Below the pieces are notes generated by a model that worked only from the letters and a program-made list of their open reading frames with translations, did no database searches and was not told where the DNA came from. A program made the translations under genes and the position numbers. Shown here piece by piece: positions 35,728 to 44,154 of a stretch of DNA of 64,000 nt. The DNA comes from Saccharothrix syringae (lineage in GTDB: Bacteria; Actinomycetota; Actinomycetes; Mycobacteriales; Pseudonocardiaceae): assembly GCF_009498035.1 (NCBI RefSeq), contig NZ_CP034550.1:6324001-6388000 (forward strand). The letters run 5' to 3'. Within the stretch, counting starts at the first letter, position 1. Each line of letters opens with the position of its first letter.

Positions 35728-36345
35728 TCACCATCCTGTCCGCGCGGCGAAGACCGGCACGGTCTGCGGTCCGGACCGCGGCGGGCGGGCCAGTAGTGCT
35801 CGCCAGTACACGGTCTCCTCGGTGAGCACGGCGGGCCTGCCTCCGCTGACCAGCGTCGCCCGCACCCGCAGCGCGGGCTGCTCGGGTTCGGGCTCGGTGT
35901 CCAGCACCGTGACGAAGTGGCAGGCACGCACGGCGTCCCCCGCGAGAACCCCGACCGGGGTGGCACCGTGGTGCAGGATCGCGCGTTGTGCCGCACTCAG
36001 CCCCAGCCTGCGCAGGTGGACCAGCGAGGTGACTGCGGCCAACGGTTCGTTGTCGTGGCCGAGGGCCGGGATCATGAACCCATCGCGACGCACGACCTCC
36101 TGTCCGACGGGCAGGTCGAGCAGCAGTGCCTCATCAGGGTTGAGGGCGTGCACCTGGTCGGGGATCCGCTGCGTACGCCGCAGGCCGTATCCGACCCACC
36201 AGGACAGTGTGTCGGTGAAGCGGCCTGCGACCCGCAGGGCACGGGCGAGGAGGTCGGTGCGGGCAAGCAACTCGTCTGTGACGATCGCGGCCTTGGCCGC
36301 GGTGGGTCCGGTGTTGGCGTGCGTGTCGGTGTCGGCGCGGGACAC
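35728..36345 (-). CDS. Chorismate-lyase-like (UbiC-fold) protein
   Basis: 205 residues from GTG 36345 (AGGAG 8 bases upstream). The pattern of a basic strand (GQEVVRRDGFMIPAL), a loop and helix (LGLSAAQRAILHHGATPVG) and a closing strand with an acidic pair (PAVLTEETVYWRALL) resembles the UbiC/chorismate pyruvate-lyase fold, including the Arg and Glu that contact substrate. Related actinobacterial proteins are often regulatory or uncharacterised. I am confident of the resemblance, not of the activity. Confidence 0.5.
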   Translation of the reverse strand: MSRADTDTHANTGPTAAKAAIVTDELLARTDLLARALRVAGRFTDTLSWWVGYGLRRTQRIPDQVHALNPDEALLLDLPVGQEVVRRDGFMIPALGHDNEPLAAVTSLVHLRRLGLSAAQRAILHHGATPVGVLAGDAVRACHFVTVLDTEPEPEQPALRVRATLVSGGRPAVLTEETVYWRALLARPPRSGPQTVPVFAARTGW

Positions 36346-36384
36346 GGTGGGACTCCTGCCTGGGGATCGGTGTTGGTGGTAGGG

Positions 36385-36423
36385 GCATGGCCCGCCCTCC
36401 TGGGAAGTGAGGGCGGGCCATGC
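36385..36423. terminator. 15-bp hairpin terminator candidate
   Basis: Perfect stem 36385-36399/36409-36423 (arm GCATGGCCCGCCCTC) with a 9-nt loop, located just beyond the stop of the Thr-rich secreted protein gene and before the chorismate-lyase-like gene. Confidence 0.6.
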
Positions 36424-36435
36424 GCTCAGGGGCGG

Positions 36436-36825
36436 TCACCCTGTGACCGGGTGCCGGGCGACGACGATCGCCGGTGCCGGTGCCGGTGCCGGCACGACGA
36501 CCACGCTTGTCGTGGTCGATCCGCTCGGCGGGCTGCTCGGTGCCGGACTGTCCGGCGCTGTCGTCGACGGTGGGGACGTTGACGGGATGCTCGTCGGGCG
36601 GGGCGTCGTGGTGGTCGGCGTGGTCGTGGTCGGCTTGGGTGTGGTGGTCGTGGGTTGCGGAGGGAGGGTTGTCGTCGGTTTCGTTGTCGTGGTGGTGGTC
36701 GGTGGGATGCTCACGCCCGCCGCTTCGGCGGATGCGCCGGTGGTCAGCAGGGTGGCGGTGCCGGCGATGAGCGCACCGGTGGTCATGCCGGCCAAGGCGA
36801 GACGGACGGACTTCGTGGTGGACAT
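36436..36825 (-). CDS. Secreted Thr/Pro-rich protein
   Basis: 129 residues from ATG 36825 (AGGAG 6 bases upstream). A signal peptide (LALAGMTTGALIAGTATLLT, cleavage near ASAEA) is followed almost entirely by Thr, Pro and Ser repeats (PTTTTTTKPTTTLPP and similar), then APAPAPAIVVARHP. It is likely an exported, glycosylatable wall or surface spacer. The repeats have no fixed unit. Confidence 0.7.
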   Translation of the reverse strand: MSTTKSVRLALAGMTTGALIAGTATLLTTGASAEAAGVSIPPTTTTTTKPTTTLPPQPTTTTPKPTTTTPTTTTPRPTSIPSTSPPSTTAPDSPAPSSPPSGSTTTSVVVVPAPAPAPAIVVARHPVTG

Positions 36826-36880
36826 CGTTTCTCCTTGTCGGTGTGGAACTTCGGGAACTATGGCCCGGCCCGGCGAACGG

Positions 36881-37822
36881 CTAGCGGATCATCACGGGTG
36901 TGCCTGCGGGCACCGGACTTCCGCTGTAGGCGGTGGTCAGGGTGTGTAGCGCGTCAGCAGGGACCCGGATGCAGCCATCGGAGTCGGCCGTGCCGAAGAC
37001 GGTCGGGTCGGGCCAGCCGTGGATGCCGACGGTGCCCGGCCCTCCCCCGTACGTGGTGTAGGTCTCGGAGTGCGCACCTACGGCCAACAGCACCGGGGTG
37101 TAGGTAGCGGTGGGGTTGTGGACTGCGGCGATCACGAACGTGCGACCTGTGGGGGTGACCGAGTTGCTGCCACCGATTCCGACCGTCCACCGACCGATCT
37201 CGTGGCTGTGTCGGTGCAACGTCATCGTGAAGGCATCCCGGTCAACGGTGATCACATAGGGCGTCGTGGCGAGCGTGATCTCCGTTCCCAGGTGCAGCCA
37301 GGCCACGCTGTTGTTGGGCCGTGACGGCAGGGCGACCTGAATCCAGCCCGGTCGTCGCTCCAGCACCGGCAGCCAGGTGTCGACGCGGGTGCGCGCCGGT
37401 TCGATGCCCAGTGGCTGCGTGCTGGGCACCGTGACGACGGGTTCGCCGCCCGGTGACTCGTACCCTGCGATGGTGCGTGTGGGGTGCGCCACCGTGCCGT
37501 CCGGCACCCGCTCGGGAGCCGAATCGAGTGGTGCGCCTATGACTTCGGTGAACGTATCGGCTTGCGGTAGCTCGGCGAGTTGCTCTTCGGATACCGATCG
37601 GGGCTGCGGTGAAGCCACATCGCCGACCGGCTCGTCGACGGCCCGCACGGTGTACCGGCCGGCCGAAGGGCCGGGGACGGATTCGCCGTGTCCCCGGTCC
37701 TCGGCGACGGTGAGAGTGAACGTGGCCACGGTCAGGACGGACAGCGCGAGCCCGCCGAGAACGATTCCCCGGATGCGGCATGTGGCCGCGTTCCCGGGTT
37801 CGCTCGTCCTGTCGTGACGCAC
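36881..37822 (-). CDS. L,D-transpeptidase (YkuD family)
   Basis: 313 residues from GTG 37822 (GAGGAGGT 7 bases upstream). A signal-anchor helix (GIVLGGLALSVLTVATFTL), an SH3-like linker (TWLPVLERRPGWIQVALP) and a C-terminal YkuD domain. The domain keeps the catalytic set: IHGW with His268 and SDGCIRV with Cys284. It would cross-link peptidoglycan outside the membrane. A paralogue with an altered active site is encoded at 42252. Both may remodel the wall during transfer or confer surface change. Confidence 0.88.
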   Translation of the reverse strand: MRHDRTSEPGNAATCRIRGIVLGGLALSVLTVATFTLTVAEDRGHGESVPGPSAGRYTVRAVDEPVGDVASPQPRSVSEEQLAELPQADTFTEVIGAPLDSAPERVPDGTVAHPTRTIAGYESPGGEPVVTVPSTQPLGIEPARTRVDTWLPVLERRPGWIQVALPSRPNNSVAWLHLGTEITLATTPYVITVDRDAFTMTLHRHSHEIGRWTVGIGGSNSVTPTGRTFVIAAVHNPTATYTPVLLAVGAHSETYTTYGGGPGTVGIHGWPDPTVFGTADSDGCIRVPADALHTLTTAYSGSPVPAGTPVMIR

Positions 37823-37952
37823 GCTAATCACCTCCTCGGTGATAAGTCGACGGTTGGATGGGAGGGAGTGGAGGTGGTGCGCCGGACGCCCCCGACGACG
37901 GCGGTGCACGCACGTCCTGTCGCTTCTAAGCGAACGAGACCAAGGCGGTGCA

Positions 37953-38456
37953 TCAGCAGTTCTGGATGCACCAGGCGTTGGTGATCATTCCCGCGCCCTG
38001 GAGCTGCCAGTGGGTGGAGAGGTTGGTGACGTAGCGGCCCACCCAGATGTCGCGCGTGCTCCAGCCGTACCAGAAGCTCACCCTGATCTTGATGCTCGAC
38101 GCCCAGCCACAGTGGTTGTACTTGGCGTAGTAGTGGTCGCTCGGGTCGGTGAAAAAGCCGCACGACGCCGCGGCGGACACATCCTGCGGGCTCACCCCGC
38201 CAGCCTGCGGACCGGACTGGATCTGCGAACTCGCGTTGGTGCTGTTCTGGATCTGCGAACCGGGTGCCGAGTAGGGCGCCTGGAAGACGCCACCGGGTCG
38301 GGTCTGGATCTGGGACTGCGAGCCGACCTCACCGGTGGGTCCGTAGGGGCCGCCCATGGCGATCTGCGCCGAGGCGCTTCCGGTGGTGACGGCCATCGTC
38401 AGCCCGAACGCCAGGCCGACGATGCCGAGCAGGCGCGTGATGAACGTACGTGTCAT
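37953..38456 (-). CDS. Secreted DUF6355-like protein
   Basis: 167 residues from ATG 38456 (AAGGAAAC ribosome site). A signal peptide (LLGIVGLAFGLTMAVTTGSA, cut near ASA) precedes a Gln/Gly/Ser-rich linker in which SQIQ recurs (GSQSQIQTRP, GSQIQNST, SSQIQSGP). A C-terminal ~75-residue domain has CGFF, YNHCGWASS and NAWCIQNC, giving four cysteines and a Trp-rich surface, like DUF6355-type small exported proteins of actinobacteria. Function unknown. Confidence 0.65.
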   Translation of the reverse strand: MTRTFITRLLGIVGLAFGLTMAVTTGSASAQIAMGGPYGPTGEVGSQSQIQTRPGGVFQAPYSAPGSQIQNSTNASSQIQSGPQAGGVSPQDVSAAASCGFFTDPSDHYYAKYNHCGWASSIKIRVSFWYGWSTRDIWVGRYVTNLSTHWQLQGAGMITNAWCIQNC

Positions 38457-38482
38457 CGGTTTCCTTTGCTTTCGATGGGGAT

Positions 38483-38549
38483 GGTGTGCCGCGCCGCTCG
38501 CCGCGCCCCCAGGGGGGGATGTGGGCCCTGGGCGGCGGCGCGGCACACC
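38483..38549. terminator. 15-bp stem, terminator-like
   Basis: Arms 38483-38497 and 38535-38549 (GGTGTGCCGCGCCGC) are perfectly complementary across a 37-nt G/C-rich loop, between the lipoprotein gene ending at 38710 and the start of the DUF6355-like gene. Nothing else is visible from 38457 to 38709. Confidence 0.5.
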
Positions 38550-38709
38550 CCGCCGGTCGGGAGTGACCGGCAGTCCTGTGCTCACCTGCCAGCCGGCGGT
38601 GAGACTCCGACCCGCGTGACGAGCCGGTGGTCTGTGGTTGTCGCCGGGCGGGGCGCGTGGTGCGCAGACCGGCACCCGGCGGAGGTGAAGTTGTTGCCGT
38701 GAAACAGGT

Positions 38710-39141
38710 TTAGCGTTGGCTTGAGGTCAGGCTGTGTGCCCAGAAGGGGCGTACCGGGCCGCAGGAGGTGGCGCCCATGGGCGGGATGTGGCCGGTGGCC
38801 TCGATGTCCTGCCTTACAGGGCGGGTACCGGCGCGTGCCTGGCGCTCGCCGTCATCGGCGGCTGTGCCCGTGAGTTGGAAACGCTGCCCGCTGGGCAGCT
38901 CCAGCACCACGCACCCGGGCTGACGACCGGCCCACTCGACACGTCCGGCCACGGTGACCACCGATCCGCGAGCCTGCGGCGGCGGGACCACCACCGAGGT
39001 CGTCACCCGGGCCTCGGAGTGCTCTGGCCGCACGGACCCTGGCAGGACATTGTCCTGCGCCTGTCGGGTCGCACAGGCGACCGCGACCACCAGGCCGCTC
39101 GACACTCCCAGCACGGCACAGGTGCGCCGAGGACGCCTCAT
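38710..39141 (-). CDS. Putative lipoprotein
   Basis: 143 residues from ATG 39141, overlapping the stop of the upstream gene. The signal sequence ends in a lipobox-like LVVAVAC (acylated Cys). The rest contains a small beta domain (SVVTVAGRVEWAGRQPGC, VVLELPSGQRFQLTG), similar in layout to OB-like lipoproteins. Translational overlap with the gene at 39138 suggests a shared task. No family recognised. Confidence 0.6.
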   Translation of the reverse strand: MRRPRRTCAVLGVSSGLVVAVACATRQAQDNVLPGSVRPEHSEARVTTSVVVPPPQARGSVVTVAGRVEWAGRQPGCVVLELPSGQRFQLTGTAADDGERQARAGTRPVRQDIEATGHIPPMGATSCGPVRPFWAHSLTSSQR

Positions 39142-40049
39142 CGCAGGTCGCCTTCGTCGACCGGAGCGTGCACGTCCCAGAACATCGACTCCGACAGCGG
39201 GACCGTCGGCTCCCGGGACCGCCACAGCGACGCCGAGTGGATGGTTCCCGCGGCCGTGATGAGGCTGTTCGGTTGTCCCATCCGCGGTGCCAGGTCGTCG
39301 AGGACGGCGTGGGCGGTCTCGGGCGCGAAGTCCCGGCCGAGCAGCCAGATCCTCGTCGGCAGTCCGGCTCCGCGCAGGACGGCGTAGATCTCGCGGGTGG
39401 TGGGCAGGTAGCCCAGGACCCACTGGCCGCACCGATCCGGTTGCAGGGCGGCGGACAGGTCGTCGTCGTCGCCGTCGCGACGCCAGGCCCAGCCCCACTC
39501 CTCGACGCCGTCCAGGGCGAACACGCCCAGTCCGGTGGTCGTGGCCCGCCGCGGGTCGAGGGCGAGGAACGTGGTCTCGTCGTCGAAGGTGACCACCTGG
39601 GCGGGAACGTCCGGCGAGCGGCGCCACCCCTCGGCCGCCGCCCGCAGTGCGCCGGCTGGCGGGTCGAGACCGATCACGAACTCGCGGAGATCCTCGATCA
39701 GGGCCCGCGCGTGTTCCAGGTCCCGCACGGCCTGGGTGTGGTCGGCCACCGCCTGCTCCAGCAGGCCGCCATCAGGCTGCGGTGCGGACCGTGTCGTGGT
39801 GATGCGTTGCTGCGCGGAGTCGAGGCGTTGCACCGCCTCGGCCGACTCCTGTCGCAGCGCCGCCTCCAGCAGCAGCAGGTCGTCGGCGGCGTCCGCAGTC
39901 AGGGTTTGCCGCGTCCCGTCTCCGATCAGGCGGTCGGTGAGCGCCTGCGGCACCGGGTCGGACCGGTGCCCGAGTAGCACCAGCAGCTGCCCTTCCACGG
40001 TGTGCCGCCACCGCGCTCGACGTGTCTCCACTGGTTTTCCCCCTGTCAT
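39138..40049 (-). CDS. Hypothetical protein with helical N-terminus
   Basis: 303 residues from ATG 40049 (GGTGGGTGG directly upstream; start uncertain). Residues ~45-135 form long helices with coiled-coil character (LLLLEAALRQESAEAVQRLD, LLEQAVADHTQAVRDLEHAR). The C-terminal ~170 residues are a mixed alpha/beta domain (VLGYLPTTREIYAVLRGAGL, PTRIWLLGRDF). It has no signal peptide and is probably cytoplasmic. Divergent from the YczE-like gene across a ~600-bp region with two copies of the element dyad. Confidence 0.6.
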   Translation of the reverse strand: MTGGKPVETRRARWRHTVEGQLLVLLGHRSDPVPQALTDRLIGDGTRQTLTADAADDLLLLEAALRQESAEAVQRLDSAQQRITTTRSAPQPDGGLLEQAVADHTQAVRDLEHARALIEDLREFVIGLDPPAGALRAAAEGWRRSPDVPAQVVTFDDETTFLALDPRRATTTGLGVFALDGVEEWGWAWRRDGDDDDLSAALQPDRCGQWVLGYLPTTREIYAVLRGAGLPTRIWLLGRDFAPETAHAVLDDLAPRMGQPNSLITAAGTIHSASLWRSREPTVPLSESMFWDVHAPVDEGDLR

Positions 40050-40365
40050 CCACCCACCGGCAGGCAGCGTTCGACCGCATTGCCCATCCCCTTCGTGCGA
40101 CAGCCGTCCCCCTGGCAGTCCACGAGCGATCCATCTACCGGGCACATGCAGGTCACCCCGCGGAGGCGTCCCGTGACGAGAACGCATCACACAGATGACG
40201 TCAGCACCCTTCGGATTCACCGGCAACAACGAGCACCGCTGCCGACAAAACGATGACACAGACCCACGCGTCACGTCACGAGAAAAACGCAAAACAAGCA
40301 AAAAACGCCTTCTACCTGTGGTTACAGCTCACCACTGACAGGTCGACACCTTTCTTTTAATGAAA

Positions 40366-40406
40366 CTTTTCACGACACGGAAGCATGGATTTCACCGAGC
40401 GGAAGC
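40366..40406. promoter_or_regulatory. Two tandem TTTC-N7-GGAAG motifs
   Basis: CTTTTC-ACGACAC-GGAAG (40366-40383) and ATTTC-ACCGAGC-GGAAG (40389-40405) form a direct repeat, each followed by CATGG, in an AT-rich patch between divergent genes. Half-sites and spacing match the dyads near the relaxase and the integrase operon. The rest of 40050-40650 shows no supportable gene. Confidence 0.5.
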
Positions 40407-40650
40407 ATGGTCGCGCCCGACTCCGCAGCCGGGTTTCGACCAGTGGAATAATTCCCAATCTGCTTGGTGTCGGTTATCGTGTCGAGCGCACGACCGGCGT
40501 CCCCCTCGCTTGTCGACGTTTCATACGATGAAATCCGAAGGGGACGGCTATGTGTACTACGGCTCCCGAACCGAGTTGTTGGTCCGCTCGATGCGCGGTC
40601 GACCCGCATCCGGCGGTCGTCGGGTGGGGCTCGACCGTGCGAGGGCACGC

Positions 40651-41469
40651 ATGACTGCGGCCGATCGGGTTCTCGTCGCGCGCAGCGCCCGGTTGGTTCG
40701 TCTGGTCGCGGGAACCGTGCTCATGGGAGCGGGCATCGCGCTGTTGGTACGCGCGCGGCTGGGCCTGCTGCCGCTGGACGTGCTCCACGCCGCGATCAGC
40801 CGGCACACCGGGTGGACGATGGGCGGCGCGTTCATCGCCGTCCAGGCTGTCCTGCTATTGACCTACCTGCCGCTGCGGATACGTCCCGGCGTGGGAACGA
40901 TCGTGGCCGCGACGGTGCCCGCGGTCGTGTGCGATACGACGTTGGCGTTGCTGCCCGAACCTGTCCTGGCATGGCGGTTGGTGCTGCTGCCGGTCGGCGG
41001 CGTGGTGTTCGCGCTGGGCATCGCCCTGTACCTCGGTGCCGAGATGGGCGCACTGCCGCGTGACGGCCTGATGCTGGAGCTGCACCGTCGCCGCCCGTGG
41101 CTGCGCCCGGCGGTGATCCGCGTCGTCGCCGACACCGGCTGCCTGCTCGCGGGGTGGCTCGCCCTGGGGCCGGTCGCGGCCGTCGTCGACGGGACGGTGG
41201 GCCTGGGATCGCTGCTACTGGCCGGCGCGCTCGGACCAACCATCGCAGTTCTGCTGCGCCGGACCAGCCGGTTCAGCACGACACCCGCGCCCGCCGACGC
41301 CGGCAGGCCGCTTCGCGATCCCTCCTCGCCTGCCTCCCAGCGGGAGCTGCTCACCGGGTCCGCCCGGCCCACAGGTCCGGACACCACCGACCGGAACCGG
41401 CCGCGGCCACACCCGATGCCAATGCCCGGCGTGCCGGGCGCGGATCCCACCGACCACCTCAAGCGCTGA
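40651..41469 (+). CDS. YczE/YitT-type integral membrane protein
   Basis: 272 residues from ATG 40651 (GAGGG 6-7 bases upstream; in-frame ATG 40591 is possible). Five hydrophobic helices span residues ~10-215 (LVAGTVLMGAGIALLVRARL, LLPVGGVVFALGIALYLGAE, LLLAGALGPTIAVLLRR). The pattern GLLPLDVLH and GALPRDGLMLEL matches the repeated G-x-x-P-x-D of YczE/YyaS proteins. A Pro/Arg-rich tail follows. Transport substrate unknown. Confidence 0.75.
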   Translation: MTAADRVLVARSARLVRLVAGTVLMGAGIALLVRARLGLLPLDVLHAAISRHTGWTMGGAFIAVQAVLLLTYLPLRIRPGVGTIVAATVPAVVCDTTLALLPEPVLAWRLVLLPVGGVVFALGIALYLGAEMGALPRDGLMLELHRRRPWLRPAVIRVVADTGCLLAGWLALGPVAAVVDGTVGLGSLLLAGALGPTIAVLLRRTSRFSTTPAPADAGRPLRDPSSPASQRELLTGSARPTGPDTTDRNRPRPHPMPMPGVPGADPTDHLKR

Positions 41470-41506
41470 CCGTCTGTCGCGCTTTTCCCAACCAGTAAGG
41501 ACATCC

Positions 41507-42255
41507 ATGTTGCGCGGCTTCTTCCGGGCCGCCCTGCCGCTGTGCGCTGTGGCGCTCGCGGCGGTGGCGTGCACCGGGTCACCATCCGATCAGTCGACCA
41601 CCACCTCGACGCCGAAGCCGCCCCCGTCCGGACAGGCGGGGATCGCGTCCTCCATTCCGGAGGACCTGCGGCCCGCGGCGTACGCTCGCTACCGCGACAT
41701 CGACGCCTTGCGGCCTGCACGACCCCGCGGCGGCCGAGCAGGCGTCCGGGGAGGGCAGCAAGGGCGACGAGCTGATGCCTTCCGACGATGGCCTCGACAC
41801 CTGCGCCCTCAGGCTCCACAAGAGCGAGTTCGACTCCAGCTGGACGTTGTACCTGCGGGTGGCGCAGGAGTACGACACCGTGTTGCGCCGCGAAGCGGCA
41901 TCCGAGCAGATCGGCGGCCTCGACGTCTACGTCAAGGAGCAAGGCCCTCCACTGTCCTCCTGCGAAGTGGCCCGTCCTCTGGATGACGCCTACGCGATCG
42001 TTCTCGACGTCAACCCCGACGACCGCGACGCCCCGGTGCGGCCGGTCTGCGACATGGCCCGCGACTACGTCACCCAGCTCGCCCCACTGTGGCGCGACCC
42101 GCCGCGACACGGCCCCGGCCGCGCCGAACCCGCGCTGCCGCTGGCCACCCGCGATCCGTGTCAGGCCGCCGCCGCGGTGGTCGAGGACTTCGGCGAAGGG
42201 GCAGAGGTCGATCGCCCGCACCGTCGCCGACAAGATCACCTCGGCTGCGCCGTGA
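41507..42255 (+). pseudogene. DUF3558-like lipoprotein gene with two frameshifts
   Basis: ATG 41507 (AAGGA 6 bases upstream) begins a lipoprotein signal (LPLCAVALAAVAC) and continues to YRDIDAL. One extra T at 41708-41709 then breaks the frame. Removing it restores CGLHDPAAAEQASG and the Cys-containing body (TCALRLHKSEFDSSW, PLSSCEVARPLDDAY, ATRDPCQAAAAVVEDF). A second one-base shift near 42207 restores IARTVADKITSAAP and a stop at 42253 that overlaps the next start (GTGA). The intact product would be a ~250-residue secreted lipoprotein. Confidence 0.65.
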
Positions 42256-43295
42256 CCGAACCACCCGCCCACATCCACACGCTGTCCGGGGACGTCACCG
42301 TCGACACGATCGACGTCCCCATCGACACAGCCGACACACCGGGAAACACCACGGGGCCCCTGCCGCGGTCAGCCGCCACGCCAGGGCGGATGACTGCCGT
42401 CGCCCGCCACCCGATCGTTCGGCTGACTGGCGCCGTCGTCGCCTTGTCGGTCCCGGTCGTGCTGCTGCGCCACCAGGACCTCCCCTCCTCGTCGTCGACC
42501 GAGCACACCGTGGTCACCGCGACGGCGACGGCACTGGTCGACACGGCCCCCACCACCTCCACACCTGCCACGAGCACCGCCGCACCGGACCCGGCCACGA
42601 TCCCTCCACAGCCGCTCAACCCGGATGAACTCGATCGGCTGCCGCTTGCCGTGGTCGGCCAGGACCTCCCGCACTCCCCCGCCGATCCCAACCCCGCCGG
42701 CGACCCCGGCACCGACGTACTGCACCCGACCGCCGACACCGCGGTGTACGACGCACCCGGTGGGCAGCCCTTCGCGCGCCTACCGGTCCGGCAGGTGTTC
42801 ACCCGGACCTGGGTGCCGATCATCGAACGCCATCCCGGCTGGGTGCGTGTGCTACTGCCCACCCGCCCACTCGACGGTGGCATCGCCCCCACCGGCTGGA
42901 TCCACCTCAACGACACGCTGCGCCTATCCCGGACCGGCCACCGAATCGACATCGACCACGCCTCGGGCAGCGTGACAGTGTCCGCCCAGCTCGGCCGCAT
43001 CGCGATCGGCGGCACACCACCGACCGCCCACACACCCGCGGGGAGTCAAGCACGCACGTTCGTCGCGGTCACGGCCCGCACCACGGGAACCGGCTGGCTC
43101 GCCCGTATCTGGCTTCCCTTGGTCATCACCGGCGACCGCATCTGCACCAGCCTGCTCGGCGCCACCAGCGTGCCCGGCCTGCCGCCGAACTCACCGCTGG
43201 GCCAGCTCGACAGCCAGCACTGCATCACCACCCCCGGGGAGCTACGCCACGCCCTGGCCGAGGTCCCTGCGGGCACGATCGTCCTGCAACGCTGA
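42252..43295 (+). CDS. L,D-transpeptidase-like paralogue with altered active site
   Basis: 347 residues from GTG 42252, four-base overlap with the lipoprotein stop. TM anchor (IVRLTGAVVALSVPVVLL), Thr/Pro linker, then RTWVPIIERHPGWVRVLLPT and a YkuD-like region aligned with the protein at 36881. Where the active enzyme has IHGW and SDGCIRV, this one reads GATSVPGLPP and SQHCITTP: the Cys (324) is kept but the His and the flanking Gly and Arg are lost. It is probably inactive as a transpeptidase and may bind wall or compete with the active paralogue. Confidence 0.7.
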   Translation: MTEPPAHIHTLSGDVTVDTIDVPIDTADTPGNTTGPLPRSAATPGRMTAVARHPIVRLTGAVVALSVPVVLLRHQDLPSSSSTEHTVVTATATALVDTAPTTSTPATSTAAPDPATIPPQPLNPDELDRLPLAVVGQDLPHSPADPNPAGDPGTDVLHPTADTAVYDAPGGQPFARLPVRQVFTRTWVPIIERHPGWVRVLLPTRPLDGGIAPTGWIHLNDTLRLSRTGHRIDIDHASGSVTVSAQLGRIAIGGTPPTAHTPAGSQARTFVAVTARTTGTGWLARIWLPLVITGDRICTSLLGATSVPGLPPNSPLGQLDSQHCITTPGELRHALAEVPAGTIVLQR

Positions 43296-43592
43296 CACGC
43301 CCTCACAGGCACCGCGGCACTCAGCGGGCGCGCACGACCTCCGCCCGAGCCCGCCATGCCCGACCTTGGGTGGCCCGCACCGCTGGTGCGGGCCACCCAA
43401 GCGACGAGCTGCACCGGCACAATTTTCCAAGACGACGGCAAACACCCCGAAACCAACCGCCGGGATGACAGGCCACAGCACCGCAGCCCACACTGCGAGC
43501 AGAACATCGGTGACAGCGACAAGCGTGAAGACAACGGTCAACGTCTGCAACCGCGCCGATACGCCGTACGGCAGGAGGTCCTCGTCGTCCAT
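43242..43592 (-). CDS. Small membrane protein, C-terminus doubtful
   Basis: Up to 116 residues from ATG 43592. The first ~65 residues are protein-like: MDDEDLLPYGVSARLQTLTV then two hydrophobic helices (VFTLVAVTDVLLAVWAAVLW, IPAVGFGVFAVVLENCAG). The frame then reads through the terminator hairpin (43365-43401) into the opposite gene, so the true end was probably lost. An IS630 element starts 10 bp upstream of its start codon and must have cut it from its promoter. Confidence 0.4.
   Translation of the reverse strand: MDDEDLLPYGVSARLQTLTVVFTLVAVTDVLLAVWAAVLWPVIPAVGFGVFAVVLENCAGAARRLGGPHQRCGPPKVGHGGLGRRSCAPAECRGACEGVSALQDDRARRDLGQGVA
43365..43401. terminator. 17-bp hairpin, bidirectional terminator candidate
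   Basis: Perfect stem 43365-43381/43385-43401 (arm CTTGGGTGGCCCGCACC) with a 3-nt loop, between convergent genes ending near 43295 and starting at 43592. Confidence 0.65.
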
Positions 43593-43659
43593 GCATCGGC
43601 TACTGATCTTTGCGTTTCGGGGTGATGGTGGGTCTTGCCTGCGGGTGTATGCCGGTGGC

Positions 43660-44154
43660 ATGCGCTATCCCGATGGTGGTGGTCTGACCGCGAAGCAGCG
43701 GGCCCGGCGTGAGCAGGTCCGGTTCGAGGCCGCCGAGCTGTTCGCCCAGGACATCGGCCCGCCGCAGGTCGCGAGGCTGTTACGGGTCTCGCGCAAGTCC
43801 GCCTATGCCTGGCACGCCCGCTGGCGGGCCGGCGGGGTGGAGGCGCTGTGCTCGAAAGGGCTGTGCGGGCGGCGGTCGCGGATGCGGCCGCAGTGGCGGG
43901 ACTGGCCGGCCGCCGAGCTGGACAAGGGCCCGGCGGCGCACGGCTGGGACGAGGAGCGGGGCTGGACCCTGGCCCGGGTCGCGCTGGTGATCGCCCGACG
44001 CTTCCACGTCCGGTTCAGCCCCGCCCAGACCTGGCGCATCCTGCGACAGATGGGCTTCACCCCGCAGCTTCCCGCGCACCGGTCGGCCGAACGCGACGAG
44101 CACCGGGTGGCCACCTGGACACGCACGACCTGGCCTGAAGTGGGAAAAGAGTGA
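43660..44154 (+). CDS. IS630 transposase, N-terminal frame (OrfA)
   Basis: 164 residues from ATG 43660. It holds the paired helix-turn-helix that binds the ends (DIGPPQVARLLRVSRKSAYA, FSPAQTWRILRQMGFTPQLP). It ends at 44154 just after the heptamer G GGA AAA (44142-44148), read as gtG-GGA-AAA. This is a textbook -1 slippery site that would fuse it to the catalytic frame. Alone it may act as a repressor of transposition. Confidence 0.8.
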   Translation: MRYPDGGGLTAKQRARREQVRFEAAELFAQDIGPPQVARLLRVSRKSAYAWHARWRAGGVEALCSKGLCGRRSRMRPQWRDWPAAELDKGPAAHGWDEERGWTLARVALVIARRFHVRFSPAQTWRILRQMGFTPQLPAHRSAERDEHRVATWTRTTWPEVGKE

